A stretch of 64,000 nt of DNA from Euzebya pacifica (GTDB lineage Bacteria > Actinomycetota > Nitriliruptoria > Euzebyales > Euzebyaceae), in NCBI RefSeq assembly GCF_003344865.1, contig NZ_CP031165.1, forward strand, positions 1,405,910 to 1,469,909. The letters are read 5' to 3'. Below the pieces are notes generated by a model, which did no database searches, was not told where the DNA came from, and saw only the letters and a program-made list of their open reading frames with translations. Made by a program: the position numbers and the translations under genes. Within the stretch, counting starts at the first letter, position 1; each line of letters starts with the position of its first letter. This document shows, one piece after another, positions 58,338-64,000 of this stretch.

Positions 58338-58739
58338 ATGAACGGCCCCGTCTTTCGTCCCGTCATCAGCGTGGTACGACCCGCTCCCGATGGCCGCAGC
58401 ATCGAGGTCACCCTCGACCTGGACGGCTGGATCGCCGACGCGGTCGCCGAGGTCGAGGGCGACGACCTGCTGGGGGCCGCCTGCCGCGCAACGTGCGTGG
58501 CGGTCGCGCAGTTCCTCCCCCGTTCGGTGCAGGTCGAGATCGCGTTCGTGCAGCACCTGCACGAGCAGGGCGAGGGGCCCGAGGTGGTGCTGGTCGGGGT
58601 CGAGCTGGTCGATGCCGGCCCGGACGGCCCGGAGGAGCTGCTCGGGGTCTGCCGGGTCCGCCACGACCGGCAGGTTGCGGCGGTCCGGGCGACGCTGGAC
58701 GCCCTCGGTCGTCGGCTCAGCCCGTACGTGCCGGACTGA
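58338..58739 (+). CDS. Uncharacterised protein
   Basis: 133 aa from ATG 58338 (GTG directly before). Not recognised. Alternates beta-like and helical parts: ISVVRPAPDGRSIEVTLDLD, ACRATCVAVAQFLPRSVQVE, VRATLDALGRRLSPYVPD. The pattern and central VEIAFVQHLHEQGEGPEVVL suggest a small alpha/beta domain related to HU-like or DUF4440-like folds, undecided. 10 nt after the LmbE gene. Confidence 0.7.
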   Translation: MNGPVFRPVISVVRPAPDGRSIEVTLDLDGWIADAVAEVEGDDLLGAACRATCVAVAQFLPRSVQVEIAFVQHLHEQGEGPEVVLVGVELVDAGPDGPEELLGVCRVRHDRQVAAVRATLDALGRRLSPYVPD

Positions 58740-58757
58740 CGCTCCGAGGGACGGGGA

Positions 58758-61373
<2,616 letters not shown>

Positions 61374-61408
61374 GGGTCCCCATCATGGCCCGTCTGACCG
61401 CGGGAGGG

Positions 61409-64000
61409 TCAGCTGGGGTTCCAGCGGTACACCTCCGCATGACCGTCGGGGTCGGCATGCACGTGGTGGGTTGAGACCTCGTCGAACACCACCTGCCCGG
61501 TGTCGGCGACGCCGATCCCGTTCGGGCAGTTGGCCGCTCCGTGCACGATCTCCCCCAGGTCGACGCGGATCAGCTGGCCAGTCGCGATGGTGTAGCGGTA
61601 TACGCCGCAACCTGCCTCGTCGTGGTTGACGAGATCCTCGCTGCTGACGAAGGCCACGTGGGTGCCGTCGGCGGAGATCTGCACACGGGACGATGCGATC
61701 GGGCTCGTGCCCGCCGACCCATCGGCTAGACGGTTCAGCAGGGTGGTGGTCCCGGCCTCCCGATCGCGGAGGTACACGGCGCCGGCCACGACCTCGGTCC
61801 CGGGGATCAGGTCGGTGGAGCTGGAGTCGAACGCGACGTACCGCCCGTCGCCGCTGATGCCGCGGTAGTCGCCGGCGTTGATGTCGGCGGTGTTCCCGGT
61901 TCTGCCGTCCGGGTCAACCGACACCGCCTCGACGGCGCCGGTCTGGCGGTCGAACACGTAGGTGTCCTCGCCATCGTTGATGTCCTCGGGAAGGAGGGCC
62001 TCGTCGGTGGTGAACGCGATCCAGCGGCCGTCTCCGGACAGCTCTGCCCGGTCGGTGGGGTTGCTCCCAACCGGTTCCCCGGTCGAGGGGTTGGCCACGA
62101 CGCCGACGTTCCCGGAGTCGAGGTCGTGCCAGAAGATCCAGAAGCCCGTCCTGAGCCCCCCGCTACCGGTGGGGCTCGGTGCGCGCCCCTGGCCCTGGTA
62201 GGTCACCACCGAGCCGTCAGCGTCGATATCGACCTGGTCGACCGTGATCGGGTTGCCCTCGCTGTCCCAGGACACGAATGTGGTTGCGCCTGCATCGAGA
62301 TCCCGTCGATACGCAATGTGACCGTTGCCGCCGCCATCGACAGGCCCCGCCGGATCCAGGGAGTCGTCGAGCGAGGTGAAGATCAACGAGCCCCCGTCGG
62401 CAGCGACTGACAGGTTCGGCGAGCTGCAGTTGCTGCACGGCGCCACGCCCGGGTCCCCTGAGGGGGTGACGTCCACGAGCTCGATCTGTCCGTCAATCCA
62501 TGCGTAGACGTGGTGGCGGCCGGCCGGAACGTCGGCGAGGACCTGTCCCTCGCTCGTGAAGGCGACCACTGACCCGTCGGCGCTGGTGCTGGGGTCTCGG
62601 CCACCCACGCCGGTTCCGTCCGGGCCGACGGACAGCAGGTCGATGCGGTTATGGCCGCTGGCGATGAAGGTGACCGTCATTGTCTGCCGGTCGCCCTCGA
62701 TCGGCTCGACTCGGATCTCGAAGTCGCACGGTCCTGCGGGGACGGCGGCGCTGACCGCCAGCGTCAGCATGGTGCCAGGCAACGGACCGGGGTCGTCAGG
62801 ACGGATCGGTGTGGTGACGCTGTTCGGCCCCAGGCACGTGCCGGTGACGAACACCTCGTCGACGGTCCCCTCGGCGGCGGAGAGCGTAGCGGTGATCGGC
62901 TGGGCGGCATCCACCGTCGAGCCGGCGGGCGGGTCGAACGTGATCCCGCCGTCTTCGGCCGGGGGCAGGCCGAGCGCCAGCCGTGCCTGCTCGCACACCG
63001 ACGGGACGGTCACGCAGGTGATGCGGATGCCCTGGGGGTCCTGCGCCCAGCCGCCCGCCCCGGCCTCGAGCCACTCCACCGTGGCCGGCGGCAGCTGGGT
63101 CCCGGTGGCCAGCACGATGGGGGCATCGAAGGCCGCAGAGTGGGCACCCGCGGCGAACCCGCCGGCCCACGCATCGGGTGTCTGTCCCTGCACCAGGACG
63201 ACCCGGTCGACATCCGCGGCGGTCTGGGCGCCGAGCTTGTCGGCGATGGCGATCGCGGTACCGGCACGGCTGTCCCCGGCCAGCCGCTCGGTGACCATGC
63301 CCATCGCCTGCAGCTCCTCCTCCACCGCTTGGCTGATCGCGGCGGTGCCGCCGAGGATCTCCACGGTCCGGACCGGGCTGGCCTCGAGGTAGGCACGGGT
63401 GGCTGGGGTGAGGGCCTCGGTGGCGGTCAGCAGGATCGGCCAGCCGGTCTCGGCGGCCATCCCCCCACCGGCGAGGGTGTCGGCGAACCCCTGGGACGGG
63501 TCGGTGGCCCCAGCGGCGCCGAACGCGCGGGCCAGGATGACGGTGTCGGCCTGCGGTGCCTCGGCCTGGGCGACGGCGATCGCGGTCTCGATGCGGGAGC
63601 CGCCCGCTCGCCTGTCGGTTGCCAGCCCCATGGCCTGCAGCTCCTGCTCGACAGCTGTCGACACGGCTGCGGTTCCGCCGAGGACCACGGCGGCGGCGGG
63701 ATCAAGCCGCTCGATCTCCTCCCGCACCTGTGGAGGGATGGGTCCGTTGGTCGGGACCAGCAGCAGCGGTCGGTCGGCTTGCATGACCCCCGACGCCAGG
63801 GCGTCGGCGAACTCGTCGTCTCGGCTGACGACCACGCTGGAGGGCGGGGCCGCGAACGTCGACTGGCTCAGCGCAACGGCGATCTCCACGTTGGAGATCC
63901 CGGTCTCCTCCTTGACCACGGCCAGGGTGTCGGCAGGGAACTGTGTCTGCCCCACCACCGGCGCCGCCAACGCTGCTGTCGTCGCCAACGCCACCAACAC
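61409..64000 (-). CDS. Cell-wall-binding repeat and beta-propeller surface protein, N-terminus cut
   Basis: At least 863 aa; the frame enters from the right edge inside a signal-peptide-like segment (LVALATTAALAAPVVGQTQF). Three cell-wall-binding repeat 2 units follow (about 30-330; NVEIAVALSQSTF, RIETAIAVAQAEA, RAGTAIAIADKLG; VVLGGTAAVS, VEILGGTAAIS). Then about 130 residues of Ig-like sequence (STVDAAQPITATLSAAEGTV). The C-terminal 430 residues are a TolB/PD40-type beta-propeller (RDPSTSADGSVVAFTSEG; AELSGDGRWIAFTTDEALLP; YRGISGDGRYVAFDSSSTDL). Surface-anchored ligand or polymer binding protein; the true start lies outside. Confidence 0.85.
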   Translation of the reverse strand: MLVALATTAALAAPVVGQTQFPADTLAVVKEETGISNVEIAVALSQSTFAAPPSSVVVSRDDEFADALASGVMQADRPLLLVPTNGPIPPQVREEIERLDPAAAVVLGGTAAVSTAVEQELQAMGLATDRRAGGSRIETAIAVAQAEAPQADTVILARAFGAAGATDPSQGFADTLAGGGMAAETGWPILLTATEALTPATRAYLEASPVRTVEILGGTAAISQAVEEELQAMGMVTERLAGDSRAGTAIAIADKLGAQTAADVDRVVLVQGQTPDAWAGGFAAGAHSAAFDAPIVLATGTQLPPATVEWLEAGAGGWAQDPQGIRITCVTVPSVCEQARLALGLPPAEDGGITFDPPAGSTVDAAQPITATLSAAEGTVDEVFVTGTCLGPNSVTTPIRPDDPGPLPGTMLTLAVSAAVPAGPCDFEIRVEPIEGDRQTMTVTFIASGHNRIDLLSVGPDGTGVGGRDPSTSADGSVVAFTSEGQVLADVPAGRHHVYAWIDGQIELVDVTPSGDPGVAPCSNCSSPNLSVAADGGSLIFTSLDDSLDPAGPVDGGGNGHIAYRRDLDAGATTFVSWDSEGNPITVDQVDIDADGSVVTYQGQGRAPSPTGSGGLRTGFWIFWHDLDSGNVGVVANPSTGEPVGSNPTDRAELSGDGRWIAFTTDEALLPEDINDGEDTYVFDRQTGAVEAVSVDPDGRTGNTADINAGDYRGISGDGRYVAFDSSSTDLIPGTEVVAGAVYLRDREAGTTTLLNRLADGSAGTSPIASSRVQISADGTHVAFVSSEDLVNHDEAGCGVYRYTIATGQLIRVDLGEIVHGAANCPNGIGVADTGQVVFDEVSTHHVHADPDGHAEVYRWNPS

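Overview
The window is high-GC DNA (by eye near 70% G+C, many GTG starts, strong codon-position bias) from an actinobacterium. Seven flagellin loci, Gram-positive-style flagellar operons (no P- or L-ring genes), a WhiG/FliA-type sigma factor, LigD, ClpS-DUF2017, 13E12/DUF222 HNH nucleases and cell-wall-binding-repeat-2 surface proteins together suggest a motile deep-branching actinobacterium such as Euzebya/Nitriliruptoria. The taxon is an inference.

Region 1 (1-2475): two secreted proteins with related N-terminal domains, the first cut by the window edge. Region 2 (2525-29614) is a flagellar island. On the minus strand, flgB-flgC-fliE-fliF-fliG-fliH and then fliI-fliJ-(NlpC/P60-SLT muralytic enzyme)-fliK-flgD-flgE form two transcription units, each with a sigma-28-like promoter (TAAN-N15-GCCGATC). 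A receiver-GAF-GGDEF diguanylate cyclase faces flaG-fliD-fliS-fliT-like. Six full-length flagellins (about 275-285 aa, D0/D1 only) and one 74-aa mini-flagellin form a tandem minus-strand array, followed by fliA. On the plus strand come a degenerate response regulator, flgN-flgK-flgL and fliW. Every flagellin gene, flaG, and the flgB and fliI units carry a hairpin with GGA (mostly ACGGA) in its loop near the 5' end. With fliW in the locus, this points to a CsrA/FliW translational circuit; csrA itself is not in the window.

Region 3 (29687-46846): a sulfotransferase whose conserved N-terminus runs back to the fliW stop without a start codon, an epimerase, an HNH nuclease, a TPR glycosyltransferase, a ParA-zinc-ribbon-inositol phosphatase operon, a DEAD-box helicase with a long RS/D-rich tail, an RHH-Doc toxin-antitoxin pair, an M14 carboxypeptidase, and a RuBisCO-like protein cotranscribed with an alpha/beta hydrolase.

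Region 4 (44654-51893): a Tat-exported protein with a methylamine-dehydrogenase light-chain-like Cys-rich domain, LGFP repeats and cell-wall-binding repeats, plus nearby MauD-like and MauE-like genes. An IS110-family element lies between the two halves.

Region 5 (51959-64000): MFS transporter, TetR with a palindromic operator, S15-like hydrolase, DUF2017-clpS, a lipoprotein with an LmbE deacetylase, ligD, and the 3' part of a large cell-wall-binding/beta-propeller surface protein. No tRNA, rRNA or CRISPR was seen.
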